Shown: positions 43,058-52,778 of the stretch, piece by piece
Layout of the letters: every line of letters starts with the position of its first letter
Numbering within the stretch: the first letter of the stretch is position 1
Origin: Verrucomicrobiota bacterium
GTDB lineage: Bacteria; Verrucomicrobiota; Verrucomicrobiia; Verrucomicrobiales; DEV007
Direction: 5' to 3'
DNA length: 55,679 nucleotides
NCBI GenBank assembly: GCA_020630975.1
Contig: JAHDID010000004.1
Span: 1-55,679 of the forward strand
Notes under the pieces: generated by a model
Seen by the model: the letters and a program-made list of their open reading frames with translations, nothing else
The model's database searches: none
What the model was told of the DNA's origin: nothing
Position numbers and translations under genes: made by a program

Positions 43058-46000
43058 ATGACATTCGGTATCCGAGAAAAAATTTCGCTCCTCGTCATCC
43101 TCGCCACTGCGGGCTCCGCACTGCTGGTACAGCGCGGGCTCCGGGAAAAGGCCCAGGAAGTCCTCCGCGACCATGAGATCGTCGACCTCGGCGACGAGGC
43201 ATCGCTGCGCGGCTGGCAGCTCGCAGATCGAGTCGATGGACTGGCCGAGGATCTGATGAATCTCGCCTTCAGCTCAGAGTTTCAAGACGCCGTGGTGGCC
43301 GACCTGAGCGCCGAAGCCCTCAATGAGACGGCTCAAAAGTATTGCCGCCGCTACTGGACCGAGTACCTGCACATCGACATCATCGAGGAAGATGGCCCAG
43401 ACAAAAGCTTCAAGACCATCCACAGCCCGGTCGACCTGCGTGCTGAGGATCTCTGGGAGCCCGAGGATGGCATCTTCATCGGCGCGCAGATGCACCTCTC
43501 GCCCATCCAGCGGTACGATGTGACCTACCCGGCGACCGAAATCGAGCCCGAGATCACCCAAGGAACCCCGATGATCTGGGGCATTGCTCCGCTCAATCAA
43601 TTTGCCATGGCTTTCGAAGGCCCACGGCGCTACATCCGCATCGCGAGTCGGCTAGGCAGTGGTACTAGCAACTCTCCGCGGCACTTCTACATCCTCGAAA
43701 ACGCCGATGGCGAGACCCTGCAGCGCGCCGACGAGCTACTGCCCATCGGCGAGGGAAATGATGCCGTCTTTCAGAGCCTGAGTCAGGACCAACTCCTGAC
43801 CGACAAAATCGACAGCTGGGACAGTGACGACCCCGATGCTCAGCAGCCACGCGTCGCCAAACTGGTCAAACAGGAGTTCGTCAAACTCGACCGAAACTAC
43901 TACTTCCTCGAGGGCACCCCCAATCCCGGCCTGCGCGCGGGGTTAGATTTCGACTCCGATGGCACCTACCTCGAGGAGCTCCGCTCCCAGACTCGCGACA
44001 TCGGCCGAGTCGGCGGTATCAGCGGGGTCAAAGAGATCCGCCTGCTAGCCCCATCTCGCGAGGCACTCGAGACCCTCCGCGATGCTACCACCGACGTGCT
44101 GAAAGAGCACTTTTCCACCGAGTACGATGGCATCGACTGGCGTGGAGTCGTCGAGTGCGACGAGATCCACACCTGGAGTGTGCAGGTACTGATCGGCAAT
44201 GGCGACAATCTCGATCGCTATCTCATCCACTACGCCGTGATGGACGACGAACTGGCCTCCTCGGTGAACCACGAGCTCAAGACCCTGCGGAAAAATGCCA
44301 TCCTCATCGCTGGCTGTGCCGGTATCCTCGCCTTTATCATCGCCATGCTTTTCATCCGCCCGCTCAAGCAGATGACCCATACCGCCCAGCAGATCACCAA
44401 AAGCCGGGGCGACAATCTCTCCTCCCAGCTGCAGAGCCTCATCAGCGGGCTAGCCACTAGCCGTCGCGATGAGGTAGGCGATATCTCCCGAGCCTCGAAG
44501 CGCCTTTTCGAGGAAATCATCGAAGCCCAGGAGCACCTCGAGCAGCGGGTGCAGGATCGCACCGCCGACCTGCGCAAGGTCAACTACGACCTCGAGCAGG
44601 CCAATGTGCAGCTGATGAGCCTCAGCCATGAGAAAGACGCCTTTGTCGCCAAAGTCAGCCACGACCTGCGCCAGCCACTGAATGCCATCTTCCTCCAGAT
44701 CGAAGCGCTCAAACTCTCCGAGCTAGATACCATGCAGCTCGATGATGTGGACAAAATCCAGAGCCACGCCCAGCGCGAGCTGAATCTGGTCAACGACATC
44801 CTCGAGTACCAAAAGATCATCATGGGTGCCGAGACCCTCGTACGCGACGAGGTCGATATCGCCGCCCTAGCCACCGATCTGGAGAGCACCTACCAACCCA
44901 CAGCCGCCGCCAAAGACATCGGCTTTAGCCTGACTGTGGCCGACGAGATCGGTAGCCTGACAGCCGACGACCGCCGCCTACGCCAGGTGCTGGGCAATCT
45001 CCTGGGCAATGCCTGCAAATTTACCAAAGAAGGCCAGGTATCGCTCCACATCGAGCCTCAGACCGTGCGCGGCGAGGAGTGGGTCGAGTTCACCGTGGCC
45101 GATAGTGGTCGCGGTATGAGCCCCGAGGAACAATCCAAAGCTTTCGTCCCCTTTGTCTCGAATAAAAAGGACAACGCCGGTGGCACAGGCCTGGGTCTAT
45201 CCATCTGCAAAGAACTGACCGAGCGCATGGGCGGGCGTATCGGATTCGTCAGTGAGCTCGGCTCGGGCACCAGCTTCTCTCTGCTCATGCCTCGGGTCGC
45301 CACCTCCGAGCACTACGATACTGACGAGGAAAAAAGCGCCGATGGCTCACCTGCCAAACCCGCCCTAGCCTCGTCTGCCCACGAGGCAGCCGCCCAGATC
45401 GCCCAGCATGCCGACGCCAAACCAGGCGGCCACGGGGCCAAGGTGCTAGTCATCGATGACGACCCCTCCGTGCGCGAACTACTCAAACGCCTACTAGAGG
45501 GCGATGGCTACCGCGTACTGACAGCTGAGGACGGCGCCGAAGGCCTAGCCATCGCCCGTAGCGAGCACCCCGAGGCGATCACTCTGGATGTCGTGATGCC
45601 CGGCGATCTCGATGGCTGGGCCGTGCTCAAAGAGCTGAAAAACCATCCTGATACCGAGGGTATCCCCGTCATCATGGTCTCCATCATGGCCGAGGCCGAC
45701 AATGGCTTTGCCCTAGATGTCGAGGACTACCTGGTGAAGCCAGTCGATATGGATCGCCTCAGCCGCGTGGTCTCTCGTGTGACCAGCAGCTCCCTGCAGC
45801 GAAATCTCCTGATCGTCGATGACGATGTCGACTCCCGCGAGACTCTCGGACGCCTGCTCAAAGAATCCGGCTGGGAGAGCCACTACGCTGGCAATGGCGT
45901 CGAGGCCCTGGCAGCACTCAAAGTCACCCGCCCCGCCGCCATCGTGCTCGACCTAATGATGCCCGAGATGGATGGCTTCGAGTTTCTCAAAGTCGTCCAA

Positions 46001-46180
46001 GACGACGAGCAGCTAGCCACCATCCCCGTCATCGTCATGACCGGCAAAGAACCCTCCCGCGAGGAGCTCATCTTCCTCGAGGAGCGAGTCGGCATGATTT
46101 TGAAGAAGGAAGACGACTCCGGCAGCCGCCGCGTCCTCCAGACCATCACCCAAAAGCTCCAATCTCGGCCCAAATCGTGA
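43058..46180 (+). CDS. Hybrid histidine kinase with two receiver domains
   Basis: A 1040-residue inner-membrane sensor. A short N-terminal membrane segment (about 10-22) and a second (about 414-434) enclose a sensing domain of almost 390 residues outside the cytoplasm. Then come a HAMP region, a coiled coil (about 490-525), a HisKA with His535 in VSHDLRQPLNAI, and an HATPase with NLLGNACKF and GGTGLGLSI. Two receivers follow: one with Asp844, the second with Asp965 in VLDLMMPEMDGF. A proline-alanine linker joins kinase and first receiver. No separate response regulator is adjacent, so signalling is probably through phosphotransfer elsewhere. The 21-bp repeat lies directly after its stop. Confidence 0.93.
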   Translation: MTFGIREKISLLVILATAGSALLVQRGLREKAQEVLRDHEIVDLGDEASLRGWQLADRVDGLAEDLMNLAFSSEFQDAVVADLSAEALNETAQKYCRRYWTEYLHIDIIEEDGPDKSFKTIHSPVDLRAEDLWEPEDGIFIGAQMHLSPIQRYDVTYPATEIEPEITQGTPMIWGIAPLNQFAMAFEGPRRYIRIASRLGSGTSNSPRHFYILENADGETLQRADELLPIGEGNDAVFQSLSQDQLLTDKIDSWDSDDPDAQQPRVAKLVKQEFVKLDRNYYFLEGTPNPGLRAGLDFDSDGTYLEELRSQTRDIGRVGGISGVKEIRLLAPSREALETLRDATTDVLKEHFSTEYDGIDWRGVVECDEIHTWSVQVLIGNGDNLDRYLIHYAVMDDELASSVNHELKTLRKNAILIAGCAGILAFIIAMLFIRPLKQMTHTAQQITKSRGDNLSSQLQSLISGLATSRRDEVGDISRASKRLFEEIIEAQEHLEQRVQDRTADLRKVNYDLEQANVQLMSLSHEKDAFVAKVSHDLRQPLNAIFLQIEALKLSELDTMQLDDVDKIQSHAQRELNLVNDILEYQKIIMGAETLVRDEVDIAALATDLESTYQPTAAAKDIGFSLTVADEIGSLTADDRRLRQVLGNLLGNACKFTKEGQVSLHIEPQTVRGEEWVEFTVADSGRGMSPEEQSKAFVPFVSNKKDNAGGTGLGLSICKELTERMGGRIGFVSELGSGTSFSLLMPRVATSEHYDTDEEKSADGSPAKPALASSAHEAAAQIAQHADAKPGGHGAKVLVIDDDPSVRELLKRLLEGDGYRVLTAEDGAEGLAIARSEHPEAITLDVVMPGDLDGWAVLKELKNHPDTEGIPVIMVSIMAEADNGFALDVEDYLVKPVDMDRLSRVVSRVTSSSLQRNLLIVDDDVDSRETLGRLLKESGWESHYAGNGVEALAALKVTRPAAIVLDLMMPEMDGFEFLKVVQDDEQLATIPVIVMTGKEPSREELIFLEERVGMILKKEDDSGSRRVLQTITQKLQSRPKS

Positions 46181-46195
46181 TATCAGGCTGAAATT

Positions 46196-46231
46196 CAATA
46201 GGGTACAATTTTGACTCAATAGGGTACAATC
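46196..46231 (+). repeat. Dispersed tandem motif, copy 3 (core CAATAGGGTACA, period 21 bp)
   Basis: Two units 21 bases apart, the first CAATAGGGTACAAT, the spacer ending TTTTGACT, then again CAATAGGGTACAAT. It starts 15 bases after the hybrid kinase stop in the same orientation as copy 1 relative to its gene. It is nearly identical to copy 1. Confidence 0.75.
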
Positions 46232-46317
46232 GCTATCTAGGTGAGTTTTTACAGGATTTTTACAGAGAATTGACTGGGTTTTGACCCGCGTTTTCTCTTT
46301 TAGTGCATGCTTACATC

Positions 46318-47157
46318 ATGCGACCTATTCTATTGATCACACTGTCCACCCTCGTTCTTCCATTCATGCTCCTTGGCCAGGAAGCAGGGAAAAAGAAGGA
46401 CCCTTTCGTAAAGAATCCGAAAGCCAATTCTGACCCAAATGCCCAAAGGCAAATCGGTATCTTAGTCGAATACTTCAAAGTCGATCACCTAACTGCCAAC
46501 CGTATGGTTAGAGAATATGCCCCTCGAGCTGTCGATGCCCAGCCGCTACGTGACGAGCTGGAAGAAATGATAAAAGCTGGCACAGCCGAGCTCCATGAAA
46601 CCAGTTGGGTCATTGTCCGCAGTGGTAACCGTGCCCAAACTGAATCGGTTCGGGAATTCATCTATCCTACAGAATTCTACCCTGCTGAAATCCCAAGCGC
46701 TATTGGTAGTGCTGCTACGACTTTGACTAGTGAGACACAGACCAAAACCGACGAAAAAGAGGAGGTCACTAAAACGAGCCAAAGCGACTCCGCATCTGGT
46801 GAACTGCCAGCCATTCATATGACGCCTCCTATGCCGACAGCATTCGAAGTGCGCCATATTGGCAATCATATGGAAGTCGACCCTGTACTGAGTAATGATA
46901 ATAAAACCATCGATCTAAATCTCGCACCAGAACTGACCATACGCTTAGAGGACCTACAGATGGCTAGAGAGGGTTTTGAGGACACAGCCAAAGGACTAGA
47001 GCATGTTTTCATGCCTTTATTCTATACCATCAAAAACACCACAAAGATCGTAGTCATAGATGGTCGGTATAACCTATTTGGCATTAATAATCTCCCCGAC
47101 GACCCCGATTCTCGATTGATAACGATGCTGCGAGTCGATGTGATCGTTGTCCAATAA
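46318..47157 (+). CDS. Secreted protein with secretin-like segment
   Basis: A 279-residue exported protein; ATG 46318 is preferred over a TTG-like start five codons upstream because it gives the signal peptide MRPILLITLSTLVLPFMLLG. The N-terminal half has KVDHLTANRMVREYAPRA and a charged hinge (about 135-160, Thr/Lys/Glu-rich). Residues about 175-215 (AFEVRHIGNHMEVDPVLSN, TIDLNLAPEL) resemble a short stretch of the beta domain of secretins as seen in Verrucomicrobiota secretin-like proteins. A complete secretin is not present. The gene is more AT-rich than its neighbours and sits 20 bases before a sensor kinase gene. Confidence 0.55.
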   Translation: MRPILLITLSTLVLPFMLLGQEAGKKKDPFVKNPKANSDPNAQRQIGILVEYFKVDHLTANRMVREYAPRAVDAQPLRDELEEMIKAGTAELHETSWVIVRSGNRAQTESVREFIYPTEFYPAEIPSAIGSAATTLTSETQTKTDEKEEVTKTSQSDSASGELPAIHMTPPMPTAFEVRHIGNHMEVDPVLSNDNKTIDLNLAPELTIRLEDLQMAREGFEDTAKGLEHVFMPLFYTIKNTTKIVVIDGRYNLFGINNLPDDPDSRLITMLRVDVIVVQ

Positions 47158-47177
47158 TCAACTCTACCTATTCCCAC

Positions 47178-48752
47178 ATGATTCGAGCTTCACATGGCAC
47201 CTTGCTGCTGACCTTTCTGTCAGCAGGTGCCGTGTTGCTATTGGGCCTCACCCTCTCACGAAAAACCACGGAAACCGTCGATTCACAGGCCCAGATTCTG
47301 AGGGTGACCTTTGCCGCAGGATGCCTGCGCCAACTAGAGGATCTTTCAGCCCTCTACGAAAACCATCTTTTCGATCTCTACGAGTCGATGAGCACCTCAT
47401 CGGAGATCGAGATCGTCTCCCGAGCGCGCAACCTAAAGGGCGTCACCCAAATCACCACCCTCGAGCCCGACAAGCGAAAGCAAATCCTGCCCATTTCCAA
47501 ACCCATCACCGAAGCCAAAGTCGATGCGCCTCGATTGATCGGCACCGAGCCTGATAGGACAGGTCTATTGCTCGACCCTATACAAATCTCACCCAAGTGG
47601 GGCGACAAATCCACCAACTGGATCAAACGCCCGGGATACCCACTACACTTCGCCGTCAGCACTCCGAGGCTGGGAGTGGTAGCCATGCAACTCGACGAGG
47701 AAGCTATCGCCGACGCCATGGAAGAATGGCTAGCGGACTGGCTGCCCGAACAGATAGCTATACTCAACGAAGCTGGAATCCAGCTGATCCTACAGGTGCC
47801 TGCTATAGATCGCACACTGGCTCAGACTGATGGTATACCTATCGATGCCACAGCCCCAGATACGATCCTACCGCTCCGATCAAATCTAGCGACCTGGCAG
47901 ATCACTTCCTGGGATCCGGTTACCACACAGGTCTACTACCACACTCCGACCTTACTCTCAGCCATAGGCATAGCGATTTTCATAGCATTAGCCGGAAGCT
48001 TTGCCTACCTCCAGCAACAGCGGGCACTCAAACTAGCTGAGCAACGAGTCTCCTTCGCCAATCAAGTGTCACACGAACTCCGCACGCCGCTCACCAATAT
48101 CCTACTCAATCTCGACCTAGCCGCCGATAGCGTCAGCCAACAGCCAGAAGCCAGACAACGTCTCGGCCTGATACGCGAAGAGACCGCCAGACTCAGCCGA
48201 CTGCTCGAGAATGTGTTATCCTTCTCAAACCAGAACAGGGGCCAAACCACTACACCGAGACTACACCCATGCGACGTCCTACCTATAGTAGAGGAAGTGC
48301 TCGACCAATTTCGCCCATCACTCGGCCGGAAGAATCTCGCTGCGATCATCAGTGCATCTGCCGATAATATCAAAGTCATCGCCGACACCGACTCCCTGAG
48401 CCAGATCCTTTCAAACCTAGTGTCTAATGTGGAGAAATACGCAGCAGCAGGTAAACAATTCGAAATCGATCTATCCCAAGACACCGCAAACCATACCGCT
48501 ATCATCTCCGTATCCGATCAGGGGCCAGGTATAGAGCCCAACCAGAGGCGCAAGATATTCGCCCCCTTCACCCGCCTCACAGACTCCACCACAGAGGGTG
48601 TCAGCGGCACGGGATTGGGGCTGACTATCTCTCGAGACCTCGCTGAGAAAATGAATGGCAAACTCAAGGTAACCGATCGACTCGACCATAAGTCAGGAGC
48701 CAGATTCGAGCTGACATTGCCTCTCGCCCCCACTACTCATACCACCTCATGA
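47178..48752 (+). CDS. Sensor histidine kinase
   Basis: A 524-residue membrane kinase with transmembrane segments at about 8-27 and 259-278 around a sensing domain of some 230 residues outside the cytoplasm. HisKA has His299 in SHELRTPLTNIL; the ATPase has NLVSNVEKYA (N-box), SDQGPGIEP and GTGLGLTI. It overlaps the response-regulator gene by four bases (ATGA) and forms a two-component system with it. The secreted protein upstream could be its ligand-binding partner; inference. Confidence 0.93.
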   Translation: MIRASHGTLLLTFLSAGAVLLLGLTLSRKTTETVDSQAQILRVTFAAGCLRQLEDLSALYENHLFDLYESMSTSSEIEIVSRARNLKGVTQITTLEPDKRKQILPISKPITEAKVDAPRLIGTEPDRTGLLLDPIQISPKWGDKSTNWIKRPGYPLHFAVSTPRLGVVAMQLDEEAIADAMEEWLADWLPEQIAILNEAGIQLILQVPAIDRTLAQTDGIPIDATAPDTILPLRSNLATWQITSWDPVTTQVYYHTPTLLSAIGIAIFIALAGSFAYLQQQRALKLAEQRVSFANQVSHELRTPLTNILLNLDLAADSVSQQPEARQRLGLIREETARLSRLLENVLSFSNQNRGQTTTPRLHPCDVLPIVEEVLDQFRPSLGRKNLAAIISASADNIKVIADTDSLSQILSNLVSNVEKYAAAGKQFEIDLSQDTANHTAIISVSDQGPGIEPNQRRKIFAPFTRLTDSTTEGVSGTGLGLTISRDLAEKMNGKLKVTDRLDHKSGARFELTLPLAPTTHTTS

Positions 48753-49456
48753 AAGTACTGATAGCCGAAGACGATCCCATCACTCTCGAGTCGGTGAGCG
48801 CGTGCCTCACTAGCGAAGGCTTCACCACCATACTCGCGACCAATGGCGAGCAAGCCATCGCCAAATGGTCGAGTGAGCAGCCCGACCTCGTCTGTCTCGA
48901 CATCATGATGCCACACATCGATGGCTACGAGGTATGCCGCCGGATCCGAGCCACCGATCCACACCTCCCCGTGCTCTTTCTATCTGCCAAAAACGAAGAG
49001 ATCGATGTCGTCGTAGGGCTGGAAATCGGCGCCGACGACTTCGTGCGCAAGCCATTCGGCAAGCATGAGCTACTAGCCAGAATCCGCTCTGTGCTACGCC
49101 GTAGCCACATGAGCGCGGATGCCCACTCCGAGTCACCCACCTTCACCCTAGGTCCCGATAGCTCGGAGCTGATCATCTACCCCACCGAGCTCAGAGCCGA
49201 GCGCACTAGCACCAGCGAGTCGATCGACCTATCGCCCCGCGAGGTATCCATACTGCAGTGCCTACACGAGCGCGCAGGTCAGGCGGTGCACCGCGACTAC
49301 CTACTCGACCAGTGCTGGGGAGTCGACTACTACCCCGAAAGCCGAACCCTCGACCAACACATCGCCAACCTACGCAAAAGCATAGAGCTGGATCCCAGCG
49401 CGCCTGAGATCATCGAAACAGTCCGCGGAGTCGGCTATCGCGTGGCCAAGGTGTGA
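48749..49456 (+). CDS. OmpR/PhoB-type response regulator
   Basis: A 235-residue cytoplasmic regulator. The receiver has the acidic pair in AEDD, phosphorylation site Asp51 in VCLDIMMPHIDGY and Lys101 in VRKPFG; a winged-helix output domain follows (LSPREVSILQCLHERAGQAVHRDYLLDQCW, RTLDQHIANLRKSIE, VRGVGYRVAKV). Its cognate kinase is the overlapping gene before it. Target genes are not visible. Confidence 0.95.
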   Translation: MKVLIAEDDPITLESVSACLTSEGFTTILATNGEQAIAKWSSEQPDLVCLDIMMPHIDGYEVCRRIRATDPHLPVLFLSAKNEEIDVVVGLEIGADDFVRKPFGKHELLARIRSVLRRSHMSADAHSESPTFTLGPDSSELIIYPTELRAERTSTSESIDLSPREVSILQCLHERAGQAVHRDYLLDQCWGVDYYPESRTLDQHIANLRKSIELDPSAPEIIETVRGVGYRVAKV

Positions 49457-49479
49457 GCCAGCGTAAGACTACCGGCTCA

Positions 49480-51057
49480 CTAATGCCTTTTCCCCTTTGG
49501 CAGAGGCGGATGCTCGGGCACGTTGTATTGCTTTTTTAGCGCGTTCAGGCGGCGCTTCATGCGCTTGATTTCTTTACTATACTTCGGGTCGTTGATCCGA
49601 TTCGATAGCTCACGAGGATCGACTTCTAGATCGTAAAACTCCCACTCATCGTGATCGTAAAACGAGATCAGTTTGTAGCGACTATCGCGCACCCCTTCGT
49701 GGCGTGGCATATTGTAAGGGCCGCGGTTGGCTGGGATACCACCGTCGAAGTATTGGTAGAGGATATCTTTTCTCCAGCTATCGGGCAGCTCGCCACCTAG
49801 CACGGGCTGCATCGGTATACCGTGCACCTCATCGGGCACCTCCATGCCGGCAGCTGTCATAAAGGTCGGCCCCAGATCGATATTCTGCACTAGAGCCGAT
49901 ATCTCACTACCGGGCTCGATCGTCCCTGGCCAGCGCACCAGCAGCGGCGAGCGAAAGCTCTCTTCATACATCCAGCGTTTCTCCGCCCAGCCATGCTCGC
50001 CGGTCATGAAGCCCTGGTCCGAGCTGTAGACGACGATAGTATTCTCGGCCAAACCCTGCTCATCGAGATACTCGAGCAGTCGACCGACACTCTTATCGAG
50101 ACTGTCGATGCAGCGCACGTAGTCTTTGATGAATCGCTGGTAGGTGTAGCGGATGGCAGCCTGCCCGGTGAGTAGCCCTGCCTTTTCTAGGCGACGATAC
50201 TCGACATTGCGCGGGTCGTAGGCGGCATGCCAAGCATCGCGCTGGGGCTGAGTCATTTCTTTGAGAAACGGCGGCATCAGACTCGGATCCGCTGCGATCT
50301 CCGACTGCAGAGGTCCGATATTCAGAACATGGCCTTTCATCCCTTTTAGCGCCATCCAGGTATCGGCGACGAAAGGCGAGCGGGTCGCGTAGTCGTCGAA
50401 AAGCGTGTCGGGCTCAGGAAAGTCGACACCGTCGTGCCCACCCATATCAGCCGGGGCCGGTATGCGATGGATATGCGGTGCCTTGTACTGTGAGCAGAGC
50501 AGAAATGGCTTCGACTTATCGCGAGCCTCCAGCCAGGCCAGAGACTTATCGGTGATGATGTGACCGGAGTAGCCTTCCACTTTGGTCTCGCCCTCGGCAC
50601 TGCGGAATGAGGGATTGAAGTAAGAGCCCTGCCCACCTTTGCCAGATAGGATCTCCCAGTGCTGAAACTCATCCGTCGGATCGCCGTGCAGATGCCACTT
50701 GCCGATCAGTGCGGTCTCGTAGCCAGCCTTGCCCATCTCGCGAGAGAAAACCCACTGATCGCCATTCCAATGCGACGCATTGCCGGTGATGCCATTGGCG
50801 TGACTGTGCTTCGCCGTCATGATCGCAGCACGACTCGGACAGCAGATCGAGTTCACATTGAATGATCGGGTAAAAACAGCGCCCTCAGCAGCGATTCGGT
50901 CCAGATTCGGCGTGCGATTGATCGACTCCTCATAGGCACCGATGGTCCGCAGTGCGTGATCATCGCTGAACAGGAATAGGATATTTGGCCGATCATCGGC
51001 GAATCCAGCCTGGCAGACCACAGCTAGGGCCAGAGAGGCAAAAAGTCGTTTTAGCAT
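49480..51057 (-). CDS. Secreted S1-family sulfatase
   Basis: A 525-residue exported sulfatase. ATG 51057 gives a signal peptide (MLKRLFASLALAVVCQAGFA). Metal ligands start at SDDH (31-34). The formylglycine site is CCPSR at 72-76, with Cys72 as the residue converted to formylglycine, followed by AAIMTAKHSH. GKWHLHG and SDQGFMTGEHGWAEKRWMYEES are further S1 motifs. It removes sulfate from a sulfated glycan, probably of algal or mucin origin. It needs a formylglycine-generating enzyme that is not in the window. It diverges from the GH144-like gene, with 116 bases between them. Confidence 0.93.
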   Translation of the reverse strand: MLKRLFASLALAVVCQAGFADDRPNILFLFSDDHALRTIGAYEESINRTPNLDRIAAEGAVFTRSFNVNSICCPSRAAIMTAKHSHANGITGNASHWNGDQWVFSREMGKAGYETALIGKWHLHGDPTDEFQHWEILSGKGGQGSYFNPSFRSAEGETKVEGYSGHIITDKSLAWLEARDKSKPFLLCSQYKAPHIHRIPAPADMGGHDGVDFPEPDTLFDDYATRSPFVADTWMALKGMKGHVLNIGPLQSEIAADPSLMPPFLKEMTQPQRDAWHAAYDPRNVEYRRLEKAGLLTGQAAIRYTYQRFIKDYVRCIDSLDKSVGRLLEYLDEQGLAENTIVVYSSDQGFMTGEHGWAEKRWMYEESFRSPLLVRWPGTIEPGSEISALVQNIDLGPTFMTAAGMEVPDEVHGIPMQPVLGGELPDSWRKDILYQYFDGGIPANRGPYNMPRHEGVRDSRYKLISFYDHDEWEFYDLEVDPRELSNRINDPKYSKEIKRMKRRLNALKKQYNVPEHPPLPKGKRH

Positions 51058-51173
51058 GGCGAAATCTGAGCGTGCTATCTCCAAAATGCCACCCCTTAGC
51101 GCACCGTAGATACGGCCATGGCGATAGCGCTCGAGGCACGTTTGTTAGCAAGACACGAGGTACACACTGACCG

Positions 51174-52757
51174 ATGCGACGACTCTCTCTCATAGCCCTA
51201 GCACTCGGGGCACTTTTACCCCAGCTAGCACTAGCCGGGCCTGGGCCAATAGAGGCTCGCGGCCGCCAGCTGAGGATCGACGTACTCTGGCAGGGCCAGG
51301 GACATATGGGCGACGTCCACCAGGTGCGCCACAGCCAGAAAGCTGAGGGCCCCTACGAGATCCATGGCGAGACGCTACTTTTCCCGATCTACTCTCACTA
51401 CATCGGCGAGGCTGGTGCCACCCGGTACTATCAGATCCGCAGCGGCCGGATCGAGAGAGGCACATTCCACCCCTCCTCGGAGTGGTCGGGCCTCGTGCAT
51501 GCCACGACTCTGGAGAAAAACCCTGCTGGACTCATCGACGAGATGCAGGAGGCGGCTGTGAGACTGGCGACTATCGGCAATCACCCTATATCCGGCCTGA
51601 CGGGTGAGTGGATCCGCACCCGTGGCCAGCCGAAACCCGGTGCCTCCCGCGTAGGTGCCACCGGTGCCACGGGCATGGGCCTAGCCAATCTGGTGGTCGC
51701 AGCCGAGCGTAGCTACCTGCCGCGAGAAGATGCCGCCGCTGCAGTGCTCAAAGCACTGCGCTTTCTCGATAGCAAAGCAGAGCGCTTCCACGGAGCCTAT
51801 TCGCATTGGATTCATAACCACACCGGCGAGGCACTACCTTTCTCCAAATACGATAATGGCGGCGATATCGTCGAGACGGCGCTACTGGCCCAGGGTATCC
51901 TGATCGCACGCGAGTACTTCGATGCCACGACACCTACCGAGACAGAGCTACGCGAGACGGCCAATCGTATCTGGCACAGTATCGACTGGGACTGGTATCG
52001 CAATGGCGCCAACGACCACCTACTGTGGCACTGGTCGCCTGACTACGGCTGGAAGATGCAGCTCCCCGTGCGCGGCTTCAATGAATCCGAAATCACCTAC
52101 CTACTAGGCATCGCCTCGCCGACCCACCCGATACCGGTCAACTGCTACTACCAGGGCTGGCGGGGTAAGCATTTTGGTAGTGATCGCCAGCACTTCGGTA
52201 TCGATCTACAGCTAGGTCACGGTATGGGCGGCTGTGCCTTTTGGTACTACTACTCTCACCTCGGTATCGATCCCCGTGAGATGCGCTACCGTGGGCGCAC
52301 CTATCACCAGCACTACACCGATCTGTGCCGAGTGCAGGTCGCCTACATGCGCTCGCAGGCCGACCGCTTCTCCGGCTATGATACCATGTGGGGTATCACA
52401 GCAGCCCCTGGGCCAGATGGCTACGCTGGCTTCAAACCGGGCCGACTCGACAATGGCACTCTAGTCCCGGCTGCTTCTCTGTCTGCCTACACCTACGCGC
52501 CTACCACCTCTCAACAAGCACTAGAGACCATGTACTATGAGTATGGCGATCGACTCTGGAGCGACTTTGGCTTTATCCAATCTTTCAACCTTAGCCGCGA
52601 CTGGTCATTTCCTCTCTACCTAGGTATCGACGGAGGCACCGTGGCTCCGATGCTGGAGAACCACCGCACCGGCCTACTCTGGCGACTGTTCATGAATGCG
52701 CCCGAGATCCAACAGGCTATCCACAAACTGCAATCGGACCCACGCTGGTCGCAATAA
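51174..52757 (+). CDS. Secreted glycoamylase-domain hydrolase (GH144-like)
   Basis: A 527-residue exported protein with a signal peptide (MRRLSLIALALGALLPQLALA). About 110 N-terminal residues form a beta-rich module. The rest is an (alpha/alpha)6-type glycoamylase domain (PF10091 style): WHWSPDYGWKMQLPVRGFNESEITYLLGIASPTHPIP, DLQLGHGMGGCAFWYYYSHLGIDPR and MWGITAAPGPDGYAGF, typical of GH144 endo-beta-1,2-glucanases. The substrate may be cyclic or linear beta-1,2-glucan or another beta-glucan; the catalytic residues are not assigned. It is followed 21 bases later by the esterase fusion gene. Confidence 0.85.
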   Translation: MRRLSLIALALGALLPQLALAGPGPIEARGRQLRIDVLWQGQGHMGDVHQVRHSQKAEGPYEIHGETLLFPIYSHYIGEAGATRYYQIRSGRIERGTFHPSSEWSGLVHATTLEKNPAGLIDEMQEAAVRLATIGNHPISGLTGEWIRTRGQPKPGASRVGATGATGMGLANLVVAAERSYLPREDAAAAVLKALRFLDSKAERFHGAYSHWIHNHTGEALPFSKYDNGGDIVETALLAQGILIAREYFDATTPTETELRETANRIWHSIDWDWYRNGANDHLLWHWSPDYGWKMQLPVRGFNESEITYLLGIASPTHPIPVNCYYQGWRGKHFGSDRQHFGIDLQLGHGMGGCAFWYYYSHLGIDPREMRYRGRTYHQHYTDLCRVQVAYMRSQADRFSGYDTMWGITAAPGPDGYAGFKPGRLDNGTLVPAASLSAYTYAPTTSQQALETMYYEYGDRLWSDFGFIQSFNLSRDWSFPLYLGIDGGTVAPMLENHRTGLLWRLFMNAPEIQQAIHKLQSDPRWSQ

Positions 52758-52778
52758 CTTACCCACTCTATTTCTGCT

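Noticed and set aside
46196-46231. TTGACT and TACAAT in the 21-bp motif as a sigma-70 promoter
   Set aside because: The spacer between them is 8 bases and not about 17, and the position directly after a stop codon does not suit a promoter.
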